This document shows, piece by piece, positions 1 to 6,789 of a stretch of 64,000 nt of DNA. The translations under genes were made by a program, and so were the position numbers. A model generated the notes under the pieces. The model did not search any database, was not told where the DNA came from, and saw only the letters and a program-made list of their open reading frames with translations. This DNA is from Lactococcus lactis (GTDB lineage Bacteria; Bacillota; Bacilli; Lactobacillales; Streptococcaceae): positions 1,054,001 to 1,118,000 of the forward strand of contig NZ_CP118969.1 in NCBI RefSeq assembly GCF_029023865.1, given 5' to 3'. Each line of letters starts with the position of its first letter. Positions within the stretch are counted from its first letter, which is position 1.

Positions 1-340
1 TCATTTTGTTTCTATCTTGGAATTGATAATGAAGTAATGCACGACCGAGATTTCCGACACCAATCAGAGCGATATGCGTTTCTTGGTCTTGGCCAAGAAG
101 TTCTCCAAAGAAATCACGGAGCACTTTCGTTTCATAGCCGTATCCACGTCGGCCTAATTCGCCAAATAAAGAGAAATCTCGGCGAATTGTGGCAGCATCT
201 ACTCCAATTTTTTCTGAAATAAGTTGTGAGTTTGTGCGTGTCACATTTTCTTCGACAAGACTTTTGAACAGTCGATAGTACTGTGGCAGTCGTTTAGCAG
301 TTGCTTTAGGCAAGCTTTTGCTTGGTTTATGATCAGTCAT
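1..340 (-). CDS. rex: Redox-sensing transcriptional repressor Rex, N-terminal part, cut by window edge
   Basis: Rex represses fermentation and NADH-recycling genes and leaves DNA when NADH rises. About 113 residues are visible. They begin MTDHKPSKSLPKA, continue with the winged-helix segment RLPQYYRLFKSL and VDAATIRRDFSLFGELGRRG, and end inside the NAD-binding Rossmann fold (IALIGVGNLGRALL). The rest lies left of position 1. The ATG at 340 has a GAGG ribosome-binding site 8-9 bases upstream. It is divergent from the spx gene, with two Rex-box-like sequences in the shared intergenic region. The family assignment is secure from the conserved N-terminal sequence; autoregulation is inference. Confidence 0.95.
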   Translation of the reverse strand, partial: MTDHKPSKSLPKATAKRLPQYYRLFKSLVEENVTRTNSQLISEKIGVDAATIRRDFSLFGELGRRGYGYETKVLRDFFGELLGQDQETHIALIGVGNLGRALLHYQFQDRNKM

Positions 341-397
341 TGTTATACCTCAAAAATTTAATTCGATTTTATTAAAACTAATTAATATTTAGTTTCT

Positions 398-439
398 TTG
401 TGATAATTTTATCAAAAATTTGTGAAATTATCAAACAAA
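398..439. promoter_or_regulatory. Two candidate Rex operators between rex and spx
   Basis: TTGTGATAATTTTATCAAAA (398-417) is a near-perfect inverted repeat. A second, related TTGTGAAATTATCAAA starts at 420. Both resemble the Rex consensus TTGTGAA-N4-TTCACAA in the left half only. On the minus strand the first copy contains TTGATA, a possible -35 of rex, so binding would fit autoregulation. Confidence 0.4.
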
Positions 440-504
440 AGGAATGGAATATTCACGCAAAATGAGAAATTTATTACAATTCTAAAAAAATATTTATTTT
501 ACCC

Positions 505-533
505 TTTTAATTAAGGCGCTTTCATGTTAGAAT
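505..533 (+). promoter_or_regulatory. Promoter of spx paralogue
   Basis: An extended -10 box, TGtTAGAAT, lies at 525-533, with a poor -35 (TTTTAA at 505-510) 17 bases upstream. The start codon follows 31 bases later behind AGGGAG. Confidence 0.5.
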
Positions 534-564
534 AGAAATATGAAAAAATAGATAGGGAGAAAAT

Positions 565-957
565 ATGATTAAAATTTATCTTAGTGGTTCATGTTCATCT
601 TGTAGAAAAGCTAAAAAATGGTTACGTAAACATCACATTGAATTTGAAGAAATTAATTTATCAAAAGATTTTATGGAAAAAGATGATTTAATCAAAATTT
701 TATCCTTGACTGAAAACGGATTTGAGGATATAATTGCGACCCGAGGGAAAACATACGCATCTTTAAATTATAATTTCGATGAATTAGGACTAGAAAAAGC
801 TTTTGAATTAATTCAGGAAAATCCACGTCTTCTAAAACGACCATTAATTTTTGACGAGGACTGTCTATTGATTGGTTTTAACGAGGATGGAATCAGAGCG
901 TTTATTCCACCAGAAGTTAGGAGAATTGAGTTGCGTGAAAGATTAATTTTAGTCTAA
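565..957 (+). CDS. Spx/ArsC-family transcriptional regulator
   Basis: 130 residues, the usual Spx length. Spx proteins bind the RNA polymerase alpha C-terminal domain and redirect transcription under thiol, oxidative or envelope stress. The redox switch C10-S-S-C13 is intact in a thioredoxin-like fold. Gly52, needed for alpha-CTD contact in Bacillus Spx, is present (TENGFEDII), as are Arg60 and the LLKRPLI segment near residue 90. Lactococci carry several Spx paralogues (including TrmA and SpxB) and I cannot tell which one this is. It is monocistronic: own promoter, GGGAG ribosome-binding site, and a terminator directly downstream. Confidence 0.9.
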   Translation: MIKIYLSGSCSSCRKAKKWLRKHHIEFEEINLSKDFMEKDDLIKILSLTENGFEDIIATRGKTYASLNYNFDELGLEKAFELIQENPRLLKRPLIFDEDCLLIGFNEDGIRAFIPPEVRRIELRERLILV

Positions 958-973
958 TATTAATTTTATTTTT

Positions 974-999
974 AGCTTATCAGATTTGGTAAGCTTTTT
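974..999 (+). terminator. Terminator of spx gene
   Basis: Stem AGCTTA/TAAGCT with a 10-base loop, followed by TTTTT. Confidence 0.8.
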
Positions 1000-1041
1000 A
1001 ATTTTAAGAATTTGGAAGAACTACAAAAAACTTGCCTTAAA

Positions 1042-1050
1042 TGCTATAAT
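1042..1050 (+). promoter_or_regulatory. Promoter of ydiF, extended -10
   Basis: TGcTATAAT is an extended -10 without a recognisable -35. It gives an approximately 80-base leader before the ATG at 1135. Confidence 0.7.
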
Positions 1051-1134
1051 AGAAGGACTGCTTTTCTATCATATGAAAAGGAAAAACGAAGTATTAAAAA
1101 TATGCTTTGAGATTTAACGAAGAGGATAAATATC

Positions 1135-3042
1135 ATGATTTTACTGCAAGGGAATGGAATTGCACGCACTTTTGGTGGCGATGTTTTATTTGAAAATATC
1201 AATTTTAGTTTACAAGACCATTCAAGAATTGCCCTAGTTGGCCGAAATGGAGCTGGTAAGTCAACCTTGCTTAAAATTATTGCTGGAGTTGAAGAAGCGA
1301 GTCGCGGAACTGTATCCAAGACCAAAGATTTGACAATGAATTATTTAGCGCAAGATACTGGGCTGAATTCCTCAAGGACAATATTTGCCGAAATGCTCTC
1401 TGTTTTTGATTCGCTTCGCCAAATGGAAAAACAATTGCGCCAGATGGAATTGCGAATGGGAGAACTTGCTGGGGATGAATTGACAGCTTTGATGAAACGT
1501 TACGATGCTTTATCAGAAGAATTTCGGATGAAAAATGGATTTACTTATGAATCTGAAATTAAGTCTGTCTTAAATGGTTTTCGCTTTGATGAAACAATGT
1601 GGGAAAGAGAAATTTCAAGTTTATCGGGGGGACAAAAAACACGTTTGGCTCTTGCTAAGATGTTGCTTGAAAGACCACAACTTTTGATTTTGGATGAACC
1701 AACTAACCACTTAGATATTGAAACTTTGGCTTGGCTTGAAAATTACCTTAAAAATTACGAAGGTAGTTTATTAATTGTCAGTCATGACCGCTACTTTTTG
1801 GATAAAGTGGTTAATGAAGTCTTAGAATTATCTAGAGGAGAATTGACTCGTTTTTCTGGAAATTATTCTCGCTATGTTGAACAAAGAGAGCAAAAACTCT
1901 TGTTAGAACTCAAAAATTTTGAAAAACAACAAAAAGAAATTGCTAAATTAGAGGACTATGTTGCCAGAAATTTAGTTCGGGCTTCGACGACTAAAATGGC
2001 GCAATCGCGTCGTAAAAAGTTGGAGAAAATGGAGCGTTTAGACGCACCAACAAGTGATGATAAATCGGCCAATGTTACTTTTACTCCTGAAAAAACGTCT
2101 GGAAATGTTGTTTTAACCGTTTCAGAAGCAACGGTAGGTTATGAAGATAATCGTCTCTCTGGTCCGATTAACATTGACGAGCGTAAAGGTGAGTCCCTTG
2201 CTATTGTAGGACCAAATGGAGTAGGTAAGACAACATTGATTAAGTCAATTGTTGGACAGATTCCATTTTTAGCAGGTCAAGCAAAATTGGGTGCCAATGT
2301 TACTTTGGGATATTATGACCAAGAACAAGGAAGATTGACAGCTTCCAATACTGTCTTAGACGAATTATGGAATGAGCATCGCTTACTTAATGAAGTTGAA
2401 ATTCGCAATATGCTTGGAGCCTTTCTTTTTAGTGGAGATGATGTAAAGAAAACGGTTGGGATGCTTTCGGGTGGTGAAAAAGCCCGTCTTTTACTTGCTA
2501 AATTAGCAATGGATCACGATAACTTTTTAGTTTTAGATGAACCAACCAATCACTTGGATATTGATTCACGTGAGGTCTTGGAGAATGCTTTGATTGATTT
2601 TCCAGGAACAATCTTGTTTGTTTCTCATGACCGCTATTTCATCAATAGAGTAGCTACCAAAGTTTTAGAAATTGCTCCCGAAGGAAGTACAGAATTTTTG
2701 GGAGATTATGATTATTATGTCGAGAAAAAAGAAGAAGTACAAGCTGAGAGTAATTCTTCAGAAAATGGGGAGCCGATAGAAAGTTTAGCTCAACAAGATT
2801 TTACAGCTCAGAAAGAAGCTCAAAAGAATCGACGTAAAGTAGAGCGCGAAATCAAGGCTTGTGAAGAGAAACTAGCCGATTTGGAAGCAAAAATTGCAGC
2901 TCTATTATTGGAAATGCAAGAAAATACCGCTGATTTTGTTAAATTAGGAGAATTACAAGCTGAAATTGACCTCTTTAATGATGAAAAAGATGAGATAGAA
3001 ATGACTCTTTTGGAAGCGATGGAAGAATTGGAAAATTTGTAA
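1135..3042 (+). CDS. ydiF: ABC-F family ATPase, YdiF type
   Basis: 635 residues with two tandem ATP-binding domains and no membrane segments, the hallmark of ABC-F proteins that act on the ribosome rather than transport. Walker A is GRNGAGKST near residue 37 in the first domain and GPNGVGKTT near 362 in the second. Signatures are LSGGQ and LSGGE, and both Walker B motifs read LDEPTNHLDI. A charged linker separates the domains, and residues about 540-635 form a Glu/Lys-rich coiled coil. It aligns closely with Bacillus subtilis YdiF from memory (start MILLQ, SHDRYFLDK, LGDYDYY). It has its own promoter, an AGAGGA ribosome-binding site and a strong terminator. Exact ribosomal role unknown. Confidence 0.92.
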   Translation: MILLQGNGIARTFGGDVLFENINFSLQDHSRIALVGRNGAGKSTLLKIIAGVEEASRGTVSKTKDLTMNYLAQDTGLNSSRTIFAEMLSVFDSLRQMEKQLRQMELRMGELAGDELTALMKRYDALSEEFRMKNGFTYESEIKSVLNGFRFDETMWEREISSLSGGQKTRLALAKMLLERPQLLILDEPTNHLDIETLAWLENYLKNYEGSLLIVSHDRYFLDKVVNEVLELSRGELTRFSGNYSRYVEQREQKLLLELKNFEKQQKEIAKLEDYVARNLVRASTTKMAQSRRKKLEKMERLDAPTSDDKSANVTFTPEKTSGNVVLTVSEATVGYEDNRLSGPINIDERKGESLAIVGPNGVGKTTLIKSIVGQIPFLAGQAKLGANVTLGYYDQEQGRLTASNTVLDELWNEHRLLNEVEIRNMLGAFLFSGDDVKKTVGMLSGGEKARLLLAKLAMDHDNFLVLDEPTNHLDIDSREVLENALIDFPGTILFVSHDRYFINRVATKVLEIAPEGSTEFLGDYDYYVEKKEEVQAESNSSENGEPIESLAQQDFTAQKEAQKNRRKVEREIKACEEKLADLEAKIAALLLEMQENTADFVKLGELQAEIDLFNDEKDEIEMTLLEAMEELENL

Positions 3043-3079
3043 GTGTTGTGAAGAGAATTTAGTGTAAATATGCTAAAAT

Positions 3080-3108
3080 GCGAAGCTTGAAAGCTTTGCG
3101 TTTTTTTT
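3080..3108 (+). terminator. Terminator of ydiF
   Basis: Hairpin GCGAAGCT/AGCTTTGC followed by eight T. Confidence 0.85.
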
Positions 3109-3154
3109 ATTATGTAATCTAAAAATCCTATATTTAAATAAAGCGAAATAATCA

Positions 3155-3182
3155 TTGCTTTTTTGTTAAAAAGTAGTACAAT
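3155..3182 (+). promoter_or_regulatory. Promoter of rgg-like gene
   Basis: TTGCTT (3155-3160), 16-base spacer, TACAAT (3177-3182). Confidence 0.55.
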
Positions 3183-3201
3183 TTAATCAAAATAAATTGA
3201 A

Positions 3202-3918
3202 ATGCTGGAATGTGGAATGGTAAAAAGCAATAGAACAACCTCTTTGATGGGAGAAATTTTCTATGATTTACGAACACAACGAAACTTTAGATTAACTGAC
3301 TTTGAAAAAGTAGGTTTGTCAAAATCATCACTTTCAGATTTTGAAAGTGGAAAGTCTATTCTTAGATTTGATAAATTAGATGCAGCTTTAGAATTAATGC
3401 ATATTGAGGTTTCTGAGTTTGAATATTTTTTTAACAATTACCATTCTGATTATTTTGTTGAGATTTGTGATGAAATTGAAGATGCGAATTATATGCAAGA
3501 TACTGTAAAATTAAAAGCGATTAATAGTGAAGCTGGAAAATATGATAATGAACAAGGAAATCGAATGATATTTCTTGCGACTCAAAATTTGCTTTATGGA
3601 TTGACAGAGCGAGAAGAAGTTGAAGTTACTGATTTAATGTTTAATATCGAAGCAGCTGTAAAGTATATTAGTGAGAATAAATATTCCATTGCTCAAAAAC
3701 TCTTGGAAGATGTTAATTTTGCTTTAATACCTTATAAAAAGGATTTATTTTGCGGTAATATGTCTCGCTTTACTCTTGGCTTATTGCTTCATCAATCAGG
3801 CAAAACTGCCGAGGGGAAAGCTAAAATGGAGAGTTCTATCCGTCTTTTTGATGAATTGGGTTTGCCAGAGATGAAGGCTTATTATCAAAAAATATTTGAT
3901 GAATCTGTAAAAAACTAG
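3202..3918 (+). CDS. Rgg/MutR-family transcriptional regulator, shortened
   Basis: Rgg proteins pair an N-terminal helix-turn-helix with a C-terminal helical repeat domain that binds short peptide pheromones; many control bacteriocin or competence genes. Here residues about 15-70 form the helix-turn-helix (MGEIFYDLRTQRNFRLTDFEK, then SKSSLSDFESGKS). The rest resembles the MutR C-terminal domain up to DLMFNIE, then jumps to AAVKYISENKYSIAQK. Family members are usually 280-300 residues; this has 238 (or 233 from the ATG at 3217), and by alignment from memory about 50 residues seem missing after DLMFNIE. Both possible starts have weak ribosome-binding sites. It stands directly upstream of a secreted protein and four small membrane proteins, which it may control. 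Confidence 0.8.
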   Translation: MLECGMVKSNRTTSLMGEIFYDLRTQRNFRLTDFEKVGLSKSSLSDFESGKSILRFDKLDAALELMHIEVSEFEYFFNNYHSDYFVEICDEIEDANYMQDTVKLKAINSEAGKYDNEQGNRMIFLATQNLLYGLTEREEVEVTDLMFNIEAAVKYISENKYSIAQKLLEDVNFALIPYKKDLFCGNMSRFTLGLLLHQSGKTAEGKAKMESSIRLFDELGLPEMKAYYQKIFDESVKN

Positions 3919-3926
3919 TGGGATAT

Positions 3927-3957
3927 AAAAGGGATTTGAATTCCCTTTTTATTTTTT
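3927..3957 (+). terminator. Terminator of rgg-like gene
   Basis: AAAAGGGA/TCCCTTTT stem with a 7-base loop and a T-rich tail. Confidence 0.8.
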
Positions 3958-3966
3958 ATAAAAAAT

Positions 3967-3986
3967 TTTTCCGAGATTTCGGAAAA
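3967..3986. promoter_or_regulatory. Palindrome, candidate Rgg operator
   Basis: TTTTCCGA-GATT-TCGGAAAA, a perfect inverted repeat with 8-bp arms, lies immediately upstream of the -35 position of the next promoter. It has no T-run after it, so it is unlikely to be a terminator. It is a natural candidate site for the neighbouring regulator. Confidence 0.45.
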
Positions 3987-4008
3987 GGCCTTTTGGGGCA
4001 GTTTGATT

Positions 4009-4042
4009 TGATATAATCAGTTTAGAAAATGATTCATGAATC
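4009..4042 (+). promoter_or_regulatory. Promoter and 12-bp palindrome before the secreted-protein operon
   Basis: Extended -10 TGaTATAAT (4009-4017) without a good -35 suggests activator dependence. A perfect palindrome GATTCATGAATC (4031-4042) sits just downstream of the expected transcription start. Confidence 0.55.
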
Positions 4043-4043
4043 T

Positions 4044-4141
4044 TGAGTGTCGCTCACTCAGAATGGTAAAAGGAGGGTTAAAAATCTTGAAAGAAGAAAT
4101 GTCACCGTAGCAATGATGCAAAATCTCTATTGATTTGCATC
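4044..4141 (+). promoter_or_regulatory. Structured 5' leader with a possible leader peptide
   Basis: The leader contains hairpin TGAGTG/CACTCA (4044-4060) and a strong ribosome-binding site GGAGGG (4072-4077) in front of TTG at 4087. That start would encode the seven-residue peptide MKEEMSP. A second hairpin follows, GATGCAAAATC/GATTTGCATC (4115-4141), with no T-run. Neither hairpin resembles a known riboswitch. Confidence 0.35.
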
Positions 4142-4164
4142 GCATCTCAAAAAGGAGAAAAAAT

Positions 4165-4896
4165 ATGTCACATTTAAAAAATAATCTAGTATTTTCAAGT
4201 CTAACAATTTTACTCGTAACGGGTGGAAGTCTTGGGCTTGCCCAATCTGCACACAATAAGGTCTCATCACAAAAACTCGAAGCTAAAAATGTAAATCAAG
4301 TTTCAAACTATTCTGGTGATATTGACTTGTTGACAGTAAGCCAACCAACTACGCCAACGACGAATAATGGTCAAATTAATCAATACTTTATCAATCGTTT
4401 TGATAATGCTATATCTCTTTTAAATGGGAAATATGTTGTAAATCATAATGTGTTACCTCAAAATACAAGTGGTGAAGAAATAAATAAATTAAATGAATCA
4501 GTTAAAATTGCAAATCAACAACTTATCGTTGGAGCTCAAAAAATCGAAAAATCTGATATTGATGTTAAGGTTGTTCAAAAAGGAAATTCCATTATTTTAG
4601 CTGAAAACCCAACGACTTTGAAGAATTCTGCTACTTCTATGGCTACTAAACATGTAGGAGTAACAAAAGTTGAATTTCACTGGTATGGTGTGCGTTTGTT
4701 TTTAAGTAAAAATGATGTAAATAAAATTTTGAAGTATGGTCCTACATCTGTTTCAATTGCGACGATTTGGATGCCAACGACTTGGGTGGTTAAATTGGCA
4801 GCATCAGCCGCTGTAGCTTGTGGTTGGATGTCAAGTGTTAATGGAGGAATCTGGATTGACTGGGGACTTATTCCAACTAAGTGGGGATGGCAATGA
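4165..4896 (+). CDS. Secreted protein with Trp-rich hydrophobic C-terminus, candidate bacteriocin-like precursor
   Basis: 243 residues from the ATG at 4165, which has a good ribosome-binding site (AAAGGAG at 4151-4157). A longer frame from TTG at 4135 lies in a hairpin and is unlikely. Residues 1-30 are a Sec signal peptide: Lys, then LVFSSLTILLVTGGSLGLA, with likely cleavage near AQSA. Residues 35-160 are polar and Thr/Asn-rich. The last 80 residues are hydrophobic with glycine, alanine and eight tryptophans, ending GGIWIDWGLIPTKWGWQ. This resembles small exported peptides of Gram-positive bacteria that I cannot name with certainty. There is one cysteine and no LPXTG. Four small membrane protein genes follow closely, so a toxin with immunity proteins is a reasonable hypothesis, not shown. 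Confidence 0.6.
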   Translation: MSHLKNNLVFSSLTILLVTGGSLGLAQSAHNKVSSQKLEAKNVNQVSNYSGDIDLLTVSQPTTPTTNNGQINQYFINRFDNAISLLNGKYVVNHNVLPQNTSGEEINKLNESVKIANQQLIVGAQKIEKSDIDVKVVQKGNSIILAENPTTLKNSATSMATKHVGVTKVEFHWYGVRLFLSKNDVNKILKYGPTSVSIATIWMPTTWVVKLAASAAVACGWMSSVNGGIWIDWGLIPTKWGWQ

Positions 4897-4908
4897 AGGA
4901 GGTTTATG

Positions 4909-5088
4909 ATGAAAAATAATAACAAGAAAAGATTTGTTGCTATAGCTCTCGTTCGTACAATTTTATTTTTAGGTGGTGCTATTCTAATTAACAATTCCGA
5001 GAAATGGAGCATTGGTTATATTTTAGGGTTTGTAATTGCACTGTTTGTTTTAGTTTCAACTTTCTTTGATAAGAGTTTGAGAAAATAA
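4909..5088 (+). CDS. Small two-helix membrane protein A, candidate immunity-type
   Basis: 59 residues. The ribosome-binding site AAGGAGG (4896-4902) overlaps the stop of the secreted protein gene and fits the ATG at 4909 better than the ATG at 4906. The N-terminus is basic (KNNNKKR). Two hydrophobic helices (about 10-26 and 36-50) are joined by a polar turn with NNSEKW, and the C-terminus is charged (FFDKSLRK). No family recognised. The ending and layout resemble the fourth small gene at 5596 (FFDSNYHKSKK), so these are probably duplicates. Translation is likely coupled to the upstream gene. Function unknown; immunity is inference from context. Confidence 0.65.
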   Translation: MKNNNKKRFVAIALVRTILFLGGAILINNSEKWSIGYILGFVIALFVLVSTFFDKSLRK

Positions 5089-5121
5089 CTAAGATTTCAG
5101 TGGAGGAGTCTGGGGGTTTGA

Positions 5122-5310
5122 ATGGCAATGATTACTAAAAAGAGTATAAGAATCGTACAATATCTGAGTAGTATATTTGCCGTAATACTCGGTGTTTTAA
5201 TTTTTATTTTTCCAAATGGCCATAGCATACTTAAATATATTTTTGCAAGTATTGCAGTAATTCTTAGCATTTTAAGTCTTATCATGCAAACTTTTCATAG
5301 AAATAAATGA
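5122..5310 (+). CDS. Small two-helix membrane protein B
   Basis: 62 residues, starting 33 bases after gene A. There is a G-rich stretch (GGGGG at 5112-5116) before the ATG at 5122, with a stronger GGAGGAG further upstream, so the ribosome-binding site is unusual. The basic N-terminus (ITKKSIR) is followed by two long hydrophobic helices (about 12-31 and 36-55) with a short NGH turn, and a basic end (FHRNK). It looks like a bacteriocin-immunity-sized membrane protein but matches no family I recognise. It belongs to the run of four small genes. Confidence 0.6.
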   Translation: MAMITKKSIRIVQYLSSIFAVILGVLIFIFPNGHSILKYIFASIAVILSILSLIMQTFHRNK

Positions 5311-5374
5311 TAGGGGTTAGGGCTGAGGGGTGATAGAAATGGTTCGATTCCAATAAGCATTTGGAGGTTTAGCT

Positions 5375-5536
5375 ATGAAAAGAATCTTACCAATTTTTAA
5401 AGGAGTGCTTGTGATAAGTGCAAGCATAAGTATATTTTTCTTTCATCAAAATATTTTAGTACAAATATTTTATATTGCTGTTCTGCTTCTTATTATCATA
5501 CCAGAAGCAATTAAAGCTTATAGGAAATCTAAATAA
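5375..5536 (+). CDS. Small two-helix membrane protein C
   Basis: 53 residues with a good ribosome-binding site (TTGGAGG at 5361-5367). The sequence starts MKRILPIFKG, has hydrophobic helices at about 9-22 and 28-43 separated by HQN, and ends in a basic tail (IKAYRKSK). Overall it is the shortest of the four tandem genes and the least similar in sequence to A and D, but it keeps the same plan: basic end, helix, short turn, helix, basic end. Function unknown; context suggests the same role as its neighbours. Confidence 0.55.
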   Translation: MKRILPIFKGVLVISASISIFFFHQNILVQIFYIAVLLLIIIPEAIKAYRKSK

Positions 5537-5595
5537 AAGAAAAGAGAAAAGAGCTTATGGACGTAGAATTTGCTTTCAATCATTGAGGGAATTTA

Positions 5596-5775
5596 ATGAA
5601 AAAATTTATATTTTTAGCAGATGTTATCTTAAGATTTCTTTTTATGGTTTTGGCTTGGTATTTTTATACAAACTATTCGGCTGATAATAAAATGAAATGG
5701 GTTGGTTTATCTATGGTTGCATTCAATATTATTACAATGTTTTTTGATTCCAATTATCATAAGTCGAAAAAATAA
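5596..5775 (+). CDS. Small two-helix membrane protein D
   Basis: 59 residues with the ribosome-binding site GAGGGA (5585-5590) close to the ATG. It starts MKKFIFLADVILRF, has two hydrophobic helices (about 4-22 and 34-50), a polar middle NYSADNKMKW, and ends MFFDSNYHKSKK. The middle and end recall protein A (NNSEKW, FFDKS), so A and D are probably paralogues. It is the last gene of the cassette; the pyrE leader begins soon after. No recognised family. Confidence 0.6.
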   Translation: MKKFIFLADVILRFLFMVLAWYFYTNYSADNKMKWVGLSMVAFNIITMFFDSNYHKSKK

Positions 5776-5876
5776 GACTTGCAAATCTGGCTCAAGTTTG
5801 TTAAACTAATAAACAATATAACTTTTAAACTAGTCCAGAGAGGCTAGCAAGGTTGAAATCAGGAAAAATTGATTCT

Positions 5877-5910
5877 ATTTTTACTGACAGAATTTTCTGT
5901 CAGTAAAAAT
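5877..5910. repeat. CTGACAG inverted pair, 14-bp perfect hairpin
   Basis: ATTTTTACTGACAG and its exact complement flank the loop AATTTT. No T-run follows. It is one of many copies of the dispersed motif, here inside the pyr attenuator. Confidence 0.8.
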
Positions 5911-5931
5911 GAATTTGTTTTGATACTTTTT

Positions 5932-5963
5932 ACACTTGCTAGGATTCTTGGCAAGTGTTTTTT
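5932..5963 (+). terminator. Attenuator terminator before pyrE
   Basis: ACACTTGC/GCAAGTGT stem and six T; mutually exclusive with the antiterminator. Confidence 0.88.
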
Positions 5964-6020
5964 ATTGCTGACAACTACCAGGATTGGGTTGCACGTTATC
6001 TATACTCGCTACCGTAGTTC

Positions 6021-6086
6021 ATGACCAAAGGGAATTATTGAATCGGTAGAAAAATGAACTGTCAGCTTTGCTGATGGTTCTGTCAG
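6021..6086 (+). repeat. Degenerate single copy of the 73-bp pyr repeat
   Basis: ATGACCAAAGGGAATTATTG, then AATCGGTAGAAAAATGAAC, a GTCAGC/GCTGA hairpin, and TTCTGTCAGTAA. This is the same order as the tandem units before pyrC. It ends just upstream of the pyrE ribosome-binding site. Confidence 0.7.
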
Positions 6087-6105
6087 TAAACTAGAAGGAG
6101 AAATT

Positions 6106-6735
6106 ATGTCAATATCAAAAGCCATTGCTGCAGATTTATTAGAAATTAAAGCGGTCAGTCTTTCACCAAGTCAACCTTTTACTTGGGCTTCAGGAATTAA
6201 GTCGCCAATATATACTGATAATCGGGTGACCTTAGCTTATCCGGAAGTTAGAAGCCAAATCGAAGGTGCTTTTGCAGAATTGATTAAAGCGGAATTTCCA
6301 GAAGTTGAAGTCATTGCAGGAACTGCTACAGCAGGAATTCCTCATGGTGCAATTATTGCTGACTATCTTAAATTACCATTTGCTTATATTCGTAGCAAAC
6401 CAAAAGACCATGGAGCAGGAAATCAGGTTGAGGGACGTGTGGCAAAAGGCCAAAAAATGGTTGTGGTTGAAGATTTGATTTCGACTGGTGGTTCTGTTTT
6501 AGAAGCTGTTGCAGCCGCAGAACGTGAAGGTGCTGATGTTCTTGGTGTGGTTGCAATTTTCACTTATGAATTAGAAAAAGCGAACAGTAAATTTGCTGAT
6601 GCTGGTGTTAAATTAGCCACATTCACAACTTATTCTGAGTTGATTGAAATTGCTAAAGAAACGGGTTATGTGACAAAAAAAGAATTAGAATTACTTAAAA
6701 AGTTCAAAGAAAATCAAGAAACTTGGCAAAATTAA
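6106..6735 (+). CDS. pyrE: Orotate phosphoribosyltransferase
   Basis: PyrE converts orotate and PRPP to orotidine monophosphate, the fifth step of pyrimidine synthesis. It has 209 residues, normal for the family. The PRPP-binding loop [12 protein letters not shown] lies at about 119-130, with [16 protein letters not shown] near 24-39 and [10 protein letters not shown] before residue 105. The ATG at 6106 follows GAAGGAGA. Expression is controlled by the PyrR attenuator upstream. pyrC follows 300 bases downstream across a repeat-filled spacer and is probably co-transcribed, since I see no promoter between them. Confidence 0.95.
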   Translation: MSISKAIAADLLEIKAVSLSPSQPFTWASGIKSPIYTDNRVTLAYPEVRSQIEGAFAELIKAEFPEVEVIAGTATAGIPHGAIIADYLKLPFAYIRSKPKDHGAGNQVEGRVAKGQKMVVVEDLISTGGSVLEAVAAAEREGADVLGVVAIFTYELEKANSKFADAGVKLATFTTYSELIEIAKETGYVTKKELELLKKFKENQETWQN

Positions 6736-6771
6736 TTTACTGACAGAAATTCAAAGAGCCTGTCAGTAAAT
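6735..6771. repeat. CTGACAG inverted pair after pyrE
   Basis: ATTTACTGACAG and CTGTCAGTAAAT, 12-bp perfect arms, 13-base loop; overlaps the last bases of pyrE. Confidence 0.75.
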
Positions 6772-6789
6772 AATTAGGTTCTGGAACAG

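Larger units (their letters stand above)
5817..5963 (+). promoter_or_regulatory. PyrR-dependent attenuator of pyrE-pyrC
   Basis: The PyrR-binding loop AGTCCAGAGAGGCT (5832-5845) sits in a CTAG/CTAG stem. CTAGCAAG (5844-5851) can instead pair with CTTGCTAG (5935-5942), which forms the antiterminator and blocks the terminator ACACTTGC/GCAAGTGT (5932-5958, then T6). UMP-bound PyrR would stabilise the first stem and stop transcription, as in other Firmicutes pyr operons. A separate 14-bp hairpin (5877-5910) is nested in the antiterminator loop. Confidence 0.9.

Noticed and set aside
1044..1325. Minus-strand open frame across the start of ydiF
   Set aside because: Shadow of the ABC-F gene; no ribosome-binding site or family resemblance.
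4135..4164. TTG start for the secreted protein
   Set aside because: Lies in a hairpin arm without a ribosome-binding site; the ATG at 4165 has one and starts a normal signal peptide.
5475..5684. 69-residue plus-strand frame overlapping small membrane genes C and D
   Set aside because: Out of frame with both real small genes and without ribosome-binding site.
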